64,000 bases of DNA, from assembly GCF_900312745.1 (NCBI RefSeq), contig NZ_OMPD01000006.1, positions 62,001 to 126,000 on the forward strand, in the 5' to 3' direction. The number at the start of each line of letters is the position of its first letter. Position 1 is the stretch's first letter. Below, one piece after another: positions 16,533-25,180 of the stretch. Below the pieces are notes generated by a model that had not been told where the DNA came from, made no database searches, and was given only the letters and a program-made list of their open reading frames with translations. The position numbers were made by a program, and so were the translations under genes. The stretch is from Aquimarina sp. AU58. GTDB taxonomy: Bacteria > Bacteroidota > Bacteroidia > Flavobacteriales > Flavobacteriaceae.

Positions 16533-17537
16533 ATGAGAAATTCTATTATGCTAATTGCAATCATTATATTTTTATCCTGTGATAAGAAACTGCCTCCTAT
16601 CGATCCTGATATTGTTTCAGAAAAGGTGCAATATGATACCGATGACCCTGCCATTTGGGTTCACTCTACAGATGCTTCAAAAAGCATTGTCTTTGGTACA
16701 GATAAGGATACCAATGGAGCAATTTATGCCTTTGATTTAAAAGGAAAAGTAATTACAGAGAAAACGATAAGGAATATTAAATATCCCAATAATATTGATG
16801 TAGAATATGGCTTTAGAATTAATGATTCTATTACTGTTGACGTTATTGCTTTTACAGAAAGAGAACGAAATCGAATTCGCTTGTTTTCTGTTCCTGATAT
16901 GAAACCTTTGGATAATGGTGGTTTTCAGGTTTTTGAAGAAGAAACTGACCTTGAATTAAGAAGACCAATGGGGATAAGTTTGTATAAAGATCCTGTGAGT
17001 AAGAATATTTATGCAATCGTAAGTAGGAAATCTGGCCCTGCAGATGATTATTTGCATCAATATCAGTTCTTAAGTGATAGTACAGGCATAAAAACCAAAT
17101 TGGTAAGAAAGTTTGGAAAGTTTAGTGAAGAAAAGGAAATCGAGGCTATTGCGGTAGACGATGAATTAGGTTTCGTTTATTACTCTGATGAGGGAGTAGG
17201 GATTAGAAAATACTATGCAGACCCAGCAAAAGGCAATGAAGAATTGGCAGTGTTTGGAGGAGAATATTTTAAGGATGATATAGAGGGAATTGCTATAGCT
17301 GCAAAACCTAACGGGGAAGGAATTCTTATTGTTTCAGATCAACAAAAAGGGCAGTTTAATTTATTTTCTAGAAAAGAAAATAGTTTTATTAAAGCAGTTA
17401 ATTTAGGAACGATTGCTACAGATGGATGTGATGCAGTTACGGTTTCGCTAAATACTATGTTTACAGAGGGGCTTTTTGTTGCTATGAATGAACAACGAGA
17501 TTTCTATTTTTATAACTTAGAAAAATTAGGACTTTAA
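16533..17537 (+). CDS. beta-propeller phytase lipoprotein (3-phytase)
   Basis: A 334-residue protein of beta-propeller phytase length. The lipobox is FLSC (lipidated Cys16). Conserved motifs are visible: DTDDPAIWVH near residue 31, GTDKDTNGAIYAFDL, KYPNNIDV, EIEAIAVDDELGFVYYSDE, and DDIEGIAI, the acidic sites for calcium and phosphate. The family removes phosphates from calcium phytate at neutral pH. As a lipoprotein coded directly after a TonB receptor it probably works at the outer membrane and supplies phosphate or lower inositol phosphates. A bidirectional terminator follows. Confidence 0.9.
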   Translation: MRNSIMLIAIIIFLSCDKKLPPIDPDIVSEKVQYDTDDPAIWVHSTDASKSIVFGTDKDTNGAIYAFDLKGKVITEKTIRNIKYPNNIDVEYGFRINDSITVDVIAFTERERNRIRLFSVPDMKPLDNGGFQVFEEETDLELRRPMGISLYKDPVSKNIYAIVSRKSGPADDYLHQYQFLSDSTGIKTKLVRKFGKFSEEKEIEAIAVDDELGFVYYSDEGVGIRKYYADPAKGNEELAVFGGEYFKDDIEGIAIAAKPNGEGILIVSDQQKGQFNLFSRKENSFIKAVNLGTIATDGCDAVTVSLNTMFTEGLFVAMNEQRDFYFYNLEKLGL

Positions 17538-17554
17538 TTTTTTTTTGAATCAAA

Positions 17555-17580
17555 AACCCCCTATCTTTTGATAGGGGGTT
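17555..17580. terminator. bidirectional terminator between the phytase and ahcY
   Basis: AACCCCCTATC pairs perfectly with GATAGGGGGTT across TTTT. T-rich sequence follows on both strands, so it can end the phytase transcript (+) and the ahcY transcript (-). Confidence 0.85.
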
Positions 17581-17611
17581 TCTTATTTTTAACCGCGATA
17601 GCGATCTTTTT

Positions 17612-18922
17612 TTAGTATCTGTAATATTCTGGTTTGTATGGCCCTTCAACAGTTACACCAATATACTCAGCTTGATCTTTGCTAAGATCAGTAAGTTCTA
17701 CTCCAATTTTAGCCAAGTGTAATTTTGCTACCTTTTCATCTAAGTGCTTCGGAAGCATATATACCTTGTTTTCATAATTTTCGAGATTAGTCCAAAGCTC
17801 AATTTGTGCTAAAGTCTGATTGGTAAATGAATTACTCATTACAAAACTTGGGTGACCCGTTGCACAACCTAAATTTACTAAACGACCTTCGGCAAGAAGT
17901 ATAATGTCATTACCTCCAATATTGTACTTGTCTACTTGAGGTTTGATCTCAATTTTCTCGCTTTGCGAATTTAACCAAGCCACATCAATCTCATTATCAA
18001 AATGCCCGATATTACAAACAATGGTTTTATCTTTCATTGCTTGAAAGTGTTCTCCACGAACAATATCTTTATTTCCAGTAGTGGTAATAACAACGTCTGC
18101 TTTTCCAACAACAGTTTCTAGTTTTTTCACTTCAAAACCGTCCATGGCTGCTTGTAAAGCACAAATCGGGTCAATTTCAGTAATAGTTACTATAGAACCT
18201 GCTCCTCTAAACGATGCAGCAGTACCTTTACCCACATCTCCATATCCACAAACAACAACACGTTTACCAGCAAGCATTACATCAGTAGCACGACGAATCG
18301 CATCTACAGCACTTTCTTTGCATCCGTATTTATTGTCAAATTTTGATTTAGTAACACTATCGTTTACATTAATCGCAGGCATAGGAAGCGTTCCATTTGT
18401 CATACGCTCATATAATCTATGAACTCCAGTAGTTGTTTCCTCAGATAAACCATTGATTCCTTCTACCAATTCAGGATACTTGTCTAAAACCATATTAGTT
18501 AAGTCTCCTCCATCATCAAGGATCATATTTAAAGGTTTACGATCTTCACCAAAAAATAGAGTTTGTTCTATACACCAGTCAAATTCTTCATCATTCATAC
18601 CTTTCCAAGCATATACTGGGGTACCTGCTTCTGCGATTGCAGCTGCAGCTTGATCCTGAGTAGAAAATATGTTACAAGAACTCCAGGTTACCTCTGCACC
18701 AAGAGCCTGAAGTGTTTCTATTAACACTGCAGTTTGGATAGTCATATGCAAACAACCCGCAATACGAGCACCTTTAAGAGGTTGCTCATCTTTATATTCT
18801 TCACGAAGAGACATAAGTCCTGGCATTTCTGCTTCAGCTAATTCGATTTCTTTTCTTCCCCAGGCAGCTAATGAAATATCTTTCACCTTGTAAGGAACAT
18901 AAGGTACAGTTTTAGTACTCAT
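17612..18922 (-). CDS. ahcY: adenosylhomocysteinase (S-adenosylhomocysteine hydrolase)
   Basis: The enzyme splits S-adenosylhomocysteine to adenosine and homocysteine, clearing the inhibitor of methyltransferases. I place the start at 18922 ([16 protein letters not shown], 436 residues): the in-frame ATG 45 bp upstream adds an atypical extension. Motifs include [13 protein letters not shown] for substrate, the NAD-binding GYGDVGKG, and the C-terminal KPEYYRY that reaches into the neighbouring subunit. The promoter lies over 100 bp upstream (TACCTTTG), giving a long, structured 5' UTR. Divergent from the phosphopantetheinyl transferase gene. Confidence 0.97.
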   Translation of the reverse strand: MSTKTVPYVPYKVKDISLAAWGRKEIELAEAEMPGLMSLREEYKDEQPLKGARIAGCLHMTIQTAVLIETLQALGAEVTWSSCNIFSTQDQAAAAIAEAGTPVYAWKGMNDEEFDWCIEQTLFFGEDRKPLNMILDDGGDLTNMVLDKYPELVEGINGLSEETTTGVHRLYERMTNGTLPMPAINVNDSVTKSKFDNKYGCKESAVDAIRRATDVMLAGKRVVVCGYGDVGKGTAASFRGAGSIVTITEIDPICALQAAMDGFEVKKLETVVGKADVVITTTGNKDIVRGEHFQAMKDKTIVCNIGHFDNEIDVAWLNSQSEKIEIKPQVDKYNIGGNDIILLAEGRLVNLGCATGHPSFVMSNSFTNQTLAQIELWTNLENYENKVYMLPKHLDEKVAKLHLAKIGVELTDLSKDQAEYIGVTVEGPYKPEYYRY

Positions 18923-18989
18923 AGTAGTTAATTTTATGTTTATGAAGTGCTTTCTGGTATTTCGCACTAAATTGTTCTAAATTCGTTTC

Positions 18990-19019
18990 CCGAAAAATGG
19001 AATAATATTCCTTTTTCGG
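18990..19019 (-). promoter_or_regulatory. hairpin at the predicted 5' end of the ahcY mRNA
   Basis: On the minus strand CCGAAAAA pairs with TTTTTCGG and, past one bulged A, GGAAT pairs with ATTCC (13 bp in all, ATT loop). It begins about 5 nt after the -7 element. A second short stem (AGTGC...GCACT, near 18950-18972) lies nearer the start codon. No known SAH or SAM riboswitch pattern could be matched. Confidence 0.5.
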
Positions 19020-19023
19020 TTTG

Positions 19024-19031
19024 CAAAGGTA
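19024..19031 (-). promoter_or_regulatory. -7 promoter element of ahcY
   Basis: On the minus strand TACCTTTG, a perfect TAnnTTTG. At 19 nt upstream stands TTTA, three of four bases of the -33 element, so this is a good promoter. It nearly abuts the start codon of the divergent gene at 19054. Confidence 0.6.
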
Positions 19032-19053
19032 CATAATAACTTTAAGAATTTAA

Positions 19054-19695
19054 ATGCCTCTTTACAAAACTATAACAGTAGATGAAAGTACTAATGTGTT
19101 GATTTGGAAGATTGAAGAATCTTATGATTCTCTCTGTCAGGGAATAGAATTAACACAACATTGCCAGAATAGAGTAGATAATATGAAATCTGATATGCAT
19201 CGCAGAGGCTTTATGAGCGTTAGGCATCTGCTGGCTGCATTTGGGTATACCGATCATGATCTGTATTATGATGAATTTGGAAAACCACATCTTAAAGATG
19301 GAAAACAAATTTCAATCACCCATTCTTATGAATTTGCAGGAATCATAATTAGTGATAAACTTGTTGGGATTGATATCGAGAAACAAAGAGAAAAGATTCA
19401 TAGAATTGCTCATAAATTTGTGAATGATTTTGAGAATGATGCTCTGGAAAAACAAAATCTGGATAAAACTCGTGCATTAACAATAATTTGGGGAGCCAAA
19501 GAATCTTTGTATAAGTTATATGCAACGGCAGGCTTAAGTTTTGAGCAACATATTTATATTTCTCCTTTTACATTAGAATATCCATTTGTTTATGGTGCTG
19601 TTAATTATAAAGATGAAATAACGCATTATGATATGGCATTTATAGAATTTGAAGGATTTACCTGTGTATATGCTTTGCCAGCTTCTGAAATATAA
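19054..19695 (+). CDS. 4'-phosphopantetheinyl transferase superfamily protein
   Basis: A 213-residue protein of Sfp/EntD-like type, which moves phosphopantetheine from CoA to a serine of a carrier protein. Motifs: VGIDIE (104-109) with the Mg-binding Asp and Glu, WGAKESLYK (146-154), and SITHSYEFAG (87-96) with the family Ser/His. Small single-copy members in flavobacteria may serve acyl carrier protein or secondary metabolism; no carrier protein is encoded nearby. The start codon is only about 22 bp from the ahcY promoter, so its own promoter must overlap the ahcY region. Confidence 0.85.
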   Translation: MPLYKTITVDESTNVLIWKIEESYDSLCQGIELTQHCQNRVDNMKSDMHRRGFMSVRHLLAAFGYTDHDLYYDEFGKPHLKDGKQISITHSYEFAGIIISDKLVGIDIEKQREKIHRIAHKFVNDFENDALEKQNLDKTRALTIIWGAKESLYKLYATAGLSFEQHIYISPFTLEYPFVYGAVNYKDEITHYDMAFIEFEGFTCVYALPASEI

Positions 19696-19751
19696 ATTTT
19701 GTAACTACGAATACATGAATATTTTTTGGGAAATATCATAAAAAAGATAAC

Positions 19752-20012
19752 ATGCAAATATCAATAGAATTAACCCTTACCCCACTTCAAGCTGATTTTG
19801 AAGAACATATTATTCGTTTTATAAAACGGTTAAGGGTATCTGAGTTTACAGTTATAGAAAATCCTTTAAGTACTCAAATCTATGGAGAGTATGATAAAGT
19901 AATGTCTTTTTTGACTTTAGAAATTAAAAACGCGTTTGGAGATATGGATCACGTTTTGGTGTATATGAAAATGGTAAAAAGTAATAGAAGTGATTATGAA
20001 CCCCATTTTTGA
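19752..20012 (+). CDS. thiamine-binding-like protein (YkoF/MTH1187 family)
   Basis: An 86-residue protein with the ferredoxin-like pattern of the MTH1187/YkoF family: an opening strand ISIELTLTPL, a helix with IIRFIKRLR, the strand-turn NPLSTQIYGEYD and the end KSNRSDYEPHF. YkoF binds thiamine; other relatives bind unknown small molecules. It overlaps the PnuC-type transporter gene by 23 bp and lies in a tight operon with a NadR-like kinase, so it may help thiamine or precursor uptake. No TPP riboswitch precedes this operon. Confidence 0.65.
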   Translation: MQISIELTLTPLQADFEEHIIRFIKRLRVSEFTVIENPLSTQIYGEYDKVMSFLTLEIKNAFGDMDHVLVYMKMVKSNRSDYEPHF

Positions 20013-20628
20013 ATTTTTATTTGGGCAGTATTCAGAATACTCCGATTTACATATAGCTCTCGAGATTATAGCTGCACTTTTTGGTCTGCTAAGTGTAATT
20101 TTTGCTTGGTTTAATAAGATTTGGGTATATCCAACGGGGATTATAAGTACTGCGATTTATGTGTATTTATTATTACAATGGTCATTGTTAGGAGATATGA
20201 TGATCAATGCGTATTATTTCATAATGAGTATTTATGGGTGGTACATTTGGACCCGAAAAATAGATGAGACACATGTTACTCCCATTGCAAGAACAACTAC
20301 TGAAGAAAAGAATATATCAGCAATAATTTTTGTCATGACCTTGCTTTTTGTGTATGGAGTTTATGTTGTTTTTGATAAGTTAAATGATTGGGCAGCATAT
20401 ATAGATACCTTAACTACAGCGATATTCTTTGTTGGAATGTGGTTAATGGCAAAAAGAAAAATTGAAAATTGGATATTTTGGATTATCGGAGACGTTATTT
20501 CGGTACCGTTATATTTTTATAAAGGATTTACATTTACCAGTTTGCAATATGTAGTGTTTACGATTATTGCAATTTTTGGATATATCACATGGAAGAAAAG
20601 CTTAGACAACGACCCGGCAATTGTGTAA
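19990..20628 (+). CDS. PnuC-family vitamin transporter
   Basis: A 212-residue inner-membrane protein with seven or so TM helices and the PnuC features WVYPTGIIST near residue 52 and NAYYFIMSIYGWYIW near 75-89. PnuC proteins carry nicotinamide riboside; PnuT relatives in Bacteroidota carry thiamine by facilitated diffusion, trapped by a kinase. Neighbours point both ways: a thiamine-binding-like protein upstream and a NadR-like kinase downstream. I therefore leave the substrate open and give no symbol. Overlaps both neighbours (23 and 40 bp). Confidence 0.88.
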   Translation: MIMNPIFEFLFGQYSEYSDLHIALEIIAALFGLLSVIFAWFNKIWVYPTGIISTAIYVYLLLQWSLLGDMMINAYYFIMSIYGWYIWTRKIDETHVTPIARTTTEEKNISAIIFVMTLLFVYGVYVVFDKLNDWAAYIDTLTTAIFFVGMWLMAKRKIENWIFWIIGDVISVPLYFYKGFTFTSLQYVVFTIIAIFGYITWKKSLDNDPAIV

Positions 20629-21170
20629 AAATAGTATTGTTTGGTCCAGAATGTACGGGCAAAACTACATTATCCAGGCAATTGGCAGCATATTATAATA
20701 CAGAGTGTGTTCCCGAATATATGCGAGAATATTTGCAAAAAAAATGGGACGAATCTAATGAAGTATGCGTGTATGATGATATGATTCAGATTGCAGAAGG
20801 GCAAATGAAATTAGAAAATGAAATTGCTCAAAAAGTTAACACCCTACTGTTTTGTGATACAAATCTTTTAGAGCTCAAAGTATATTCAGAAGCATACTAC
20901 GATGGAGCTGTTCCCAAAACCTTAAATAAAATTTCATTAGAAAATGTTTATGATTTGTATCTTTTAACTTATATTGACATTCCTTGGATTGCCGATGATC
21001 TAAGGGACAAACCCCACGAACGAGAAGAAATGTTTTTAAGATTTAAAGAATGTCTTGATAAACACAATCTTCCATACATCGTCTTAAAAGGAGATAAAAT
21101 ATCTCGCTTTGAAAAAGCATTGACACACATTAGCCAATTAATAGAAGATAAAAGTGAATATAACAGATAA
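20589..21170 (+). CDS. NadR-like P-loop kinase (ribosylnicotinamide kinase type)
   Basis: A 193-residue ATPase with Walker A GPECTGKT (19-26) and the NadR-kinase motifs VPEYMREYL, CDTNLLELKVYSEAYY and DIPWIADDLRD. This matches the C-terminal ribosylnicotinamide kinase domain of NadR without the adenylyltransferase part. The family phosphorylates an imported nucleoside-like vitamin; nicotinamide riboside is the textbook case, and thiamine is a possible alternative in this neighbourhood. It starts 40 bp inside the transporter gene, which strongly suggests a transport-and-trap pair. Confidence 0.85.
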   Translation: MEEKLRQRPGNCVKIVLFGPECTGKTTLSRQLAAYYNTECVPEYMREYLQKKWDESNEVCVYDDMIQIAEGQMKLENEIAQKVNTLLFCDTNLLELKVYSEAYYDGAVPKTLNKISLENVYDLYLLTYIDIPWIADDLRDKPHEREEMFLRFKECLDKHNLPYIVLKGDKISRFEKALTHISQLIEDKSEYNR

Positions 21171-22719
21171 AGATATTAAGTTAATCAAATCAAAAGGATT
21201 AACGATTGATAAGGTACTTACACAAATAGAAACTTTTAAAAACGAAATCCCTTTTGTAGCATTAAGAAGTGCAGCGACACTGGATAATGGAATCCTTAAA
21301 TTTTCTGAACACTACCAATCAGAACTTACCAAGTTATACGATTCTAGAGTGCAGCATCTCGAAACGATAAAATTTGTCCCTGCATCGGGTGCAGCTACAC
21401 GAATGTTTAAAGATTTATTTCGGTTTCTTGATAATTATGATTTTAAGAAAGAAAGCCTTAACTCTTATACAAATCACGAAAAAGCAAATGCAATACGTCT
21501 TTTTTTAATAGGTCTGGAAAAATTTCCATTCTATGATATAGTTATGGAAAAAGTAAAAAGTGCCTATCCTAAATTTAGATCGTTATCCGAAGGGAAACAA
21601 TTGTATATTTTTGTCGAAATGATGCTAAAAGAGAAAGGATTAAATTACGGAACCTTTCCTAAGGGATTATTTCCTTTTCATAAATATGATGATAGCATAG
21701 CAACCTCTTTTGAAGAACATTTATATGAGGCAGCCGGTTATAATACTAACGATAAAAGCGATTCTAAACTGCATTTTACGATTTCTAAAGACCATCTCGA
21801 AGCTTTTAAAGGTGAGTTTGAAAGAATTAAGAAAAAAGTTGAAGAGAAGACCAATACTAATTTTAGTATTACCTATTCATTTCAAAAGTCAGAAACAGAT
21901 ACTATCGCAGTAACAGAAGATAATGAGCCGTTTAGAAAAGAAGATGGATGTTTGTTGTTTAGACCAGGAGGACATGGAGCGTTGATCGAAAACTTAAATG
22001 ATTTGGATGCAGATATTATTTACATAAAAAATATAGATAATGTAGTGGTACGTAAATATCAAGATGAGGTTTCTGGATATAAAAAAGTATTAGCAGGTAA
22101 GCTTATCGAAATTCAGGACGAAGTATTTAGAATATTAAATGCAATCGATGAAAAGAAGCCTTCAGAAGCAGAGTTAAAAGACATCAAGAAGTTTTTGGTA
22201 CACCAGCTTAATGTAAGATTGCCGCTAGATTTTGATAAATTTTCTGATAAATATAAACTTCAATTCTTACGAGAATCCTTAAATCGACCTATTCGGGTTT
22301 GTGGTATGGTAATTAATGAAGGAGAACCAGGAGGAGGCCCATTTTGGATAAAGCGAGAAAATGGAAGATTAGTATTACAGATTATCGAAGCGCCACAAAT
22401 TGATAAAAAAGATCGAAGACAAGAAGAGATTCTTGGTAGTGCTACTCATTTTAATCCGGTTGATTTGGTGTGTGGTGTACGGGATTATAACGGTAAGAAA
22501 TTTGATCTACTTGATTTTGTAGATCCTGATGCAGGATTTATTACCCAAAAAACTTTGGATGGTAAGATTCTTAAAGCATTGGAGCTTCCTGGGTTATGGA
22601 ATGGTGCAATGGCAAATTGGATTAGTGTATTTGTAGAAGTGCCATTAACTACATTTAACCCTGTGAAAACAGTAAATGATTTGCTTAAATCTGCACACCA
22701 GGTAACTCTTTTTTCGTGA
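21154..22719 (+). CDS. DUF4301 family protein
   Basis: A 521-residue protein of DUF4301, a Bacteroidota family with no known function. The start is GTG and overlaps the kinase stop by 17 bp. Visible conserved stretches are FVPASGAATRMFKDL (about 76-90), LFRPGGHGALIENLNDL (about 268-284) and VNEGEPGGGPFWI. GxGxASRM-like and HGAL motifs recall nucleotidyltransferase folds such as sugar-nucleotide pyrophosphorylases, so a nucleotide-transfer role is possible; this is inference. It overlaps arfB by 4 bp (GTGA). Confidence 0.8.
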   Translation: MNITDKDIKLIKSKGLTIDKVLTQIETFKNEIPFVALRSAATLDNGILKFSEHYQSELTKLYDSRVQHLETIKFVPASGAATRMFKDLFRFLDNYDFKKESLNSYTNHEKANAIRLFLIGLEKFPFYDIVMEKVKSAYPKFRSLSEGKQLYIFVEMMLKEKGLNYGTFPKGLFPFHKYDDSIATSFEEHLYEAAGYNTNDKSDSKLHFTISKDHLEAFKGEFERIKKKVEEKTNTNFSITYSFQKSETDTIAVTEDNEPFRKEDGCLLFRPGGHGALIENLNDLDADIIYIKNIDNVVVRKYQDEVSGYKKVLAGKLIEIQDEVFRILNAIDEKKPSEAELKDIKKFLVHQLNVRLPLDFDKFSDKYKLQFLRESLNRPIRVCGMVINEGEPGGGPFWIKRENGRLVLQIIEAPQIDKKDRRQEEILGSATHFNPVDLVCGVRDYNGKKFDLLDFVDPDAGFITQKTLDGKILKALELPGLWNGAMANWISVFVEVPLTTFNPVKTVNDLLKSAHQVTLFS

Positions 22720-23117
22720 ATATTTCTATAGTCATAAATGAACTAAAATTTAAAGCTATTCGAAGCTCTGGAGCAGGAGGTCAACATGTAAATAAAGTAT
22801 CTTCAAAAATAGAACTAGCTTTAGATATCAAGACATCGGCAGGGTTTACCGATGACGAAAAATTACGGTTGAGCCAAAAGTTGTCTTCACGATTAACCAA
22901 ATCTGGTGTTTTATTATTACAATGTGGTGATAGTAGAAGTCAACATAGAAATAAAGAACTAGTGATTAAAAGGCTTTTAGAGATTCTTAAAGCCAATCTC
23001 TATATTCCTAAAAAAAGAAAACAAACTAAACCTTCTAGGGCAGCTATCAAAAAACGTCTGGATAGTAAACAAAAGCATTCATTAAAGAAAGCTAATCGCA
23101 AAAAACCTTCTTTATGA
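22716..23117 (+). CDS. arfB: peptidyl-tRNA hydrolase ArfB (ribosome rescue)
   Basis: A 133-residue RF1-like protein with the catalytic GGQ loop in RSSGAGGQHVNKVSSKIEL (about 16-34) and a basic C-terminal tail (from about residue 100) that enters the empty mRNA channel of stalled ribosomes. It frees peptides from tRNA on ribosomes without a stop codon. The start is GTG, overlapping the DUF4301 stop as GTGA. Last gene of the five-gene run from 19752. Confidence 0.92.
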   Translation: MNISIVINELKFKAIRSSGAGGQHVNKVSSKIELALDIKTSAGFTDDEKLRLSQKLSSRLTKSGVLLLQCGDSRSQHRNKELVIKRLLEILKANLYIPKKRKQTKPSRAAIKKRLDSKQKHSLKKANRKKPSL

Positions 23118-23312
23118 GCTAATCTCTTTTTTAAAAGTGTGTAATATTTCTACACTTTTGTGTGGATTCTACATTTTCTACACTAATACACTTATACATG
23201 TAAAAACAACAACTTATTGATAGTCAGGTATTTGAATTGTTTTTACTTGTGATTACATCTTTGGAACAATTATTACTATTTATTAACTGTAGAAATAATT
23301 CAGTAACCCAAA

Positions 23313-23648
23313 ATGAAAAAGTTACCAATGATAGTAGCGATTGTAGTAAGTATCTTTTCGGCACAGGGTGTTGTTGCTCAGGACGAATTAGCCGTTCTTA
23401 GTGATGATCTCGAGTTTAGAGATTATGAGTATGAGCAGCAGGAATATACTGAAATTAATATTGTAGAATTGCCATTATCAATTCAAGAAGCAGCTGCCAA
23501 AGATTTTGCAGAGTTAAGGATTGTAAAAGCATATATGTCTAAGGATAATACATATAAAATTATCCTGCAAAGTAAAGACGATAATACAAAAGTTGTATTT
23601 GCAAGCGCTAATGGCGAATGGATAAAGCCAAACGACAATAAATCTTAA
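23313..23648 (+). CDS. small secreted protein of unknown function
   Basis: A 111-residue protein with a Sec signal peptide (cleavage likely after VVAQ, residue 23) and an acidic mature part. The end resembles beta-rich PepSY-like or DUF2874-type small periplasmic proteins of Bacteroidota: LPLSIQEAAAKDFAEL...AYM...YKIILQSKDDNTKVVFASANGEWI. A possible promoter lies upstream (TTTG at about 23229, then CATCTTTG). A strong terminator follows, so the gene is monocistronic. Function not known. Confidence 0.7.
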   Translation: MKKLPMIVAIVVSIFSAQGVVAQDELAVLSDDLEFRDYEYEQQEYTEINIVELPLSIQEAAAKDFAELRIVKAYMSKDNTYKIILQSKDDNTKVVFASANGEWIKPNDNKS

Positions 23649-23709
23649 ATCTAGGGGTAGAAAAGGATATCGTTTTGCAACCAAGGACGATATAAAGTTG
23701 TTTAGTGCT

Positions 23710-23744
23710 AAAAAAGAGACTCAATCCCAAGGGTCTCTTTTTTT
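23710..23744 (+). terminator. terminator after the small secreted protein
   Basis: AAAAAGAGACTC pairs with GGGTCTCTTTTT (12 bp, one G-T pair) around a 10-nt loop and is followed by more T. Confidence 0.85.
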
Positions 23745-23818
23745 ATGTTTTTATTCGAACTAAGTATTTTAAATCGTAATTTTATACAATAGCTTTTTTA
23801 GGGAATAAATTTTTAAAT

Positions 23819-25180
23819 ATGTCTAAGATACTTATCGTTGAAGATGATGTGGCTTTTTGTACAATGCTAAAGACCTTTTTACAAAAAAAGGAATATGAGG
23901 TCTTTACAGCATTTTCTGGTAATGAAGCTATTCAAAAAATAAAGAAAGAAACTTTTGATGTTGTACTTTCTGATGTGAGATTACCCGATAGTGATGGTAT
24001 TACCTTATTAGCCGAAATTTTAAAACATAGCTCGGATACTCAAGTAATTATTATGACGGGTTATGCCGAAATCAATATGGCTGTTAGTGCTATTAAACAA
24101 GGAGCTTTTGATTATGTTTCAAAACCGTTTAATCCAGATACTATACTACATACTATAGAAAAAGCACTATATAAACAAAAACCTATATCAGACAAAACAG
24201 TTAAAGAAAGGGAAACTAATGTAACACAGCCTAAAATACCAAAAAGGGCTAATGATTCTTTTGTTCGTGGAGTTAGTGATGCTTCCAAAAAACTAAATGA
24301 ATATGTTGCTCTGGTAGCTCCTACACGCATGTCTGTTTTAGTAATAGGAGATAGTGGTACAGGTAAAGAATACGTTGCCAGCAGTATTCATAAAGCAAGT
24401 AAGCGAGCAGATAAACCATTTGTAGCGGTAGATTGCGGAGCTATTCCTAAAGAAATAGCTTCCAGTGAGTTTTTTGGGCATATAAAAGGATCCTTTACCG
24501 GGGCGGTAAATGATAAAGTGGGTCATTTTGAGGCTGCCAATAAAGGAACATTATTTTTAGATGAAATAGGTAATCTAAGTTATGAACTACAAGTTCAATT
24601 GTTAAGAGCACTTCAGGAACGAAGAATCAAGCCAGTAGGTAGTAATAAAGAAATAGAAGTAGATATTAGAGTAATAGTCGCTACTAATGAAGATCTTAGT
24701 CATGCAGTAAAAGAAGGAGATTTTCGAGAAGATTTATATCATAGATTAAATGAATTTTCTATTAAGGTGCCACCATTGCGAGATAGAATTGAAGATTTGA
24801 TGCTTTTTGCAAATCACTTTCTTGAAGAATCAAATATCGAATTAGAAAAACATGTAGTTGGATTCACAGATGAAGTATTGGAAGCATTTAAAAAATACAA
24901 TTGGCCTGGTAACTTAAGGGAATTAAGAAATATGGTAAAACGATCTGTTCTTCTTTCTCAAAGTGATATGATTACATTAGATGTATTACCAAATGATATT
25001 GCATATGCTCCTCATAATGCAAAACAAAATTATGGCTTGTTTAAAAACCAAAATGAACAGGAATTGATTCTTGATGCATTAGAAAAAGCAAATGGAAATA
25101 AAGCTAAAGCTGCCAGAATGCTTTTGATAGATAGAAAAACACTGTACAATAAATTAAAACAGTACGATATTAGTCTTTAA
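23819..25180 (+). CDS. sigma-54-dependent response regulator (NtrC family)
   Basis: A 453-residue regulator: receiver domain (1-120; phospho-acceptor Asp52 in LSDVRLP), AAA+ domain (about 150-380) with Walker A GDSGTGKE, the sigma-54 contact loop GSFTGA and Walker B TLFLDEIGNL, and a C-terminal Fis-type HTH (about 410-453, NKAKAARMLLIDRKTLYNKL). The contact loop has Ser in place of the usual Ala of GAFTGA, a known natural variant. It activates sigma-54 promoters when phosphorylated. Its stop overlaps that of the convergent hybrid kinase, a likely partner. Confidence 0.94.
   Translation: MSKILIVEDDVAFCTMLKTFLQKKEYEVFTAFSGNEAIQKIKKETFDVVLSDVRLPDSDGITLLAEILKHSSDTQVIIMTGYAEINMAVSAIKQGAFDYVSKPFNPDTILHTIEKALYKQKPISDKTVKERETNVTQPKIPKRANDSFVRGVSDASKKLNEYVALVAPTRMSVLVIGDSGTGKEYVASSIHKASKRADKPFVAVDCGAIPKEIASSEFFGHIKGSFTGAVNDKVGHFEAANKGTLFLDEIGNLSYELQVQLLRALQERRIKPVGSNKEIEVDIRVIVATNEDLSHAVKEGDFREDLYHRLNEFSIKVPPLRDRIEDLMLFANHFLEESNIELEKHVVGFTDEVLEAFKKYNWPGNLRELRNMVKRSVLLSQSDMITLDVLPNDIAYAPHNAKQNYGLFKNQNEQELILDALEKANGNKAKAARMLLIDRKTLYNKLKQYDISL

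Noticed and set aside
18923-19019. SAH or SAM riboswitch upstream of ahcY
   Set aside because: Stems are visible but the conserved bases of known classes could not be found; kept only as an unexplained structured leader.
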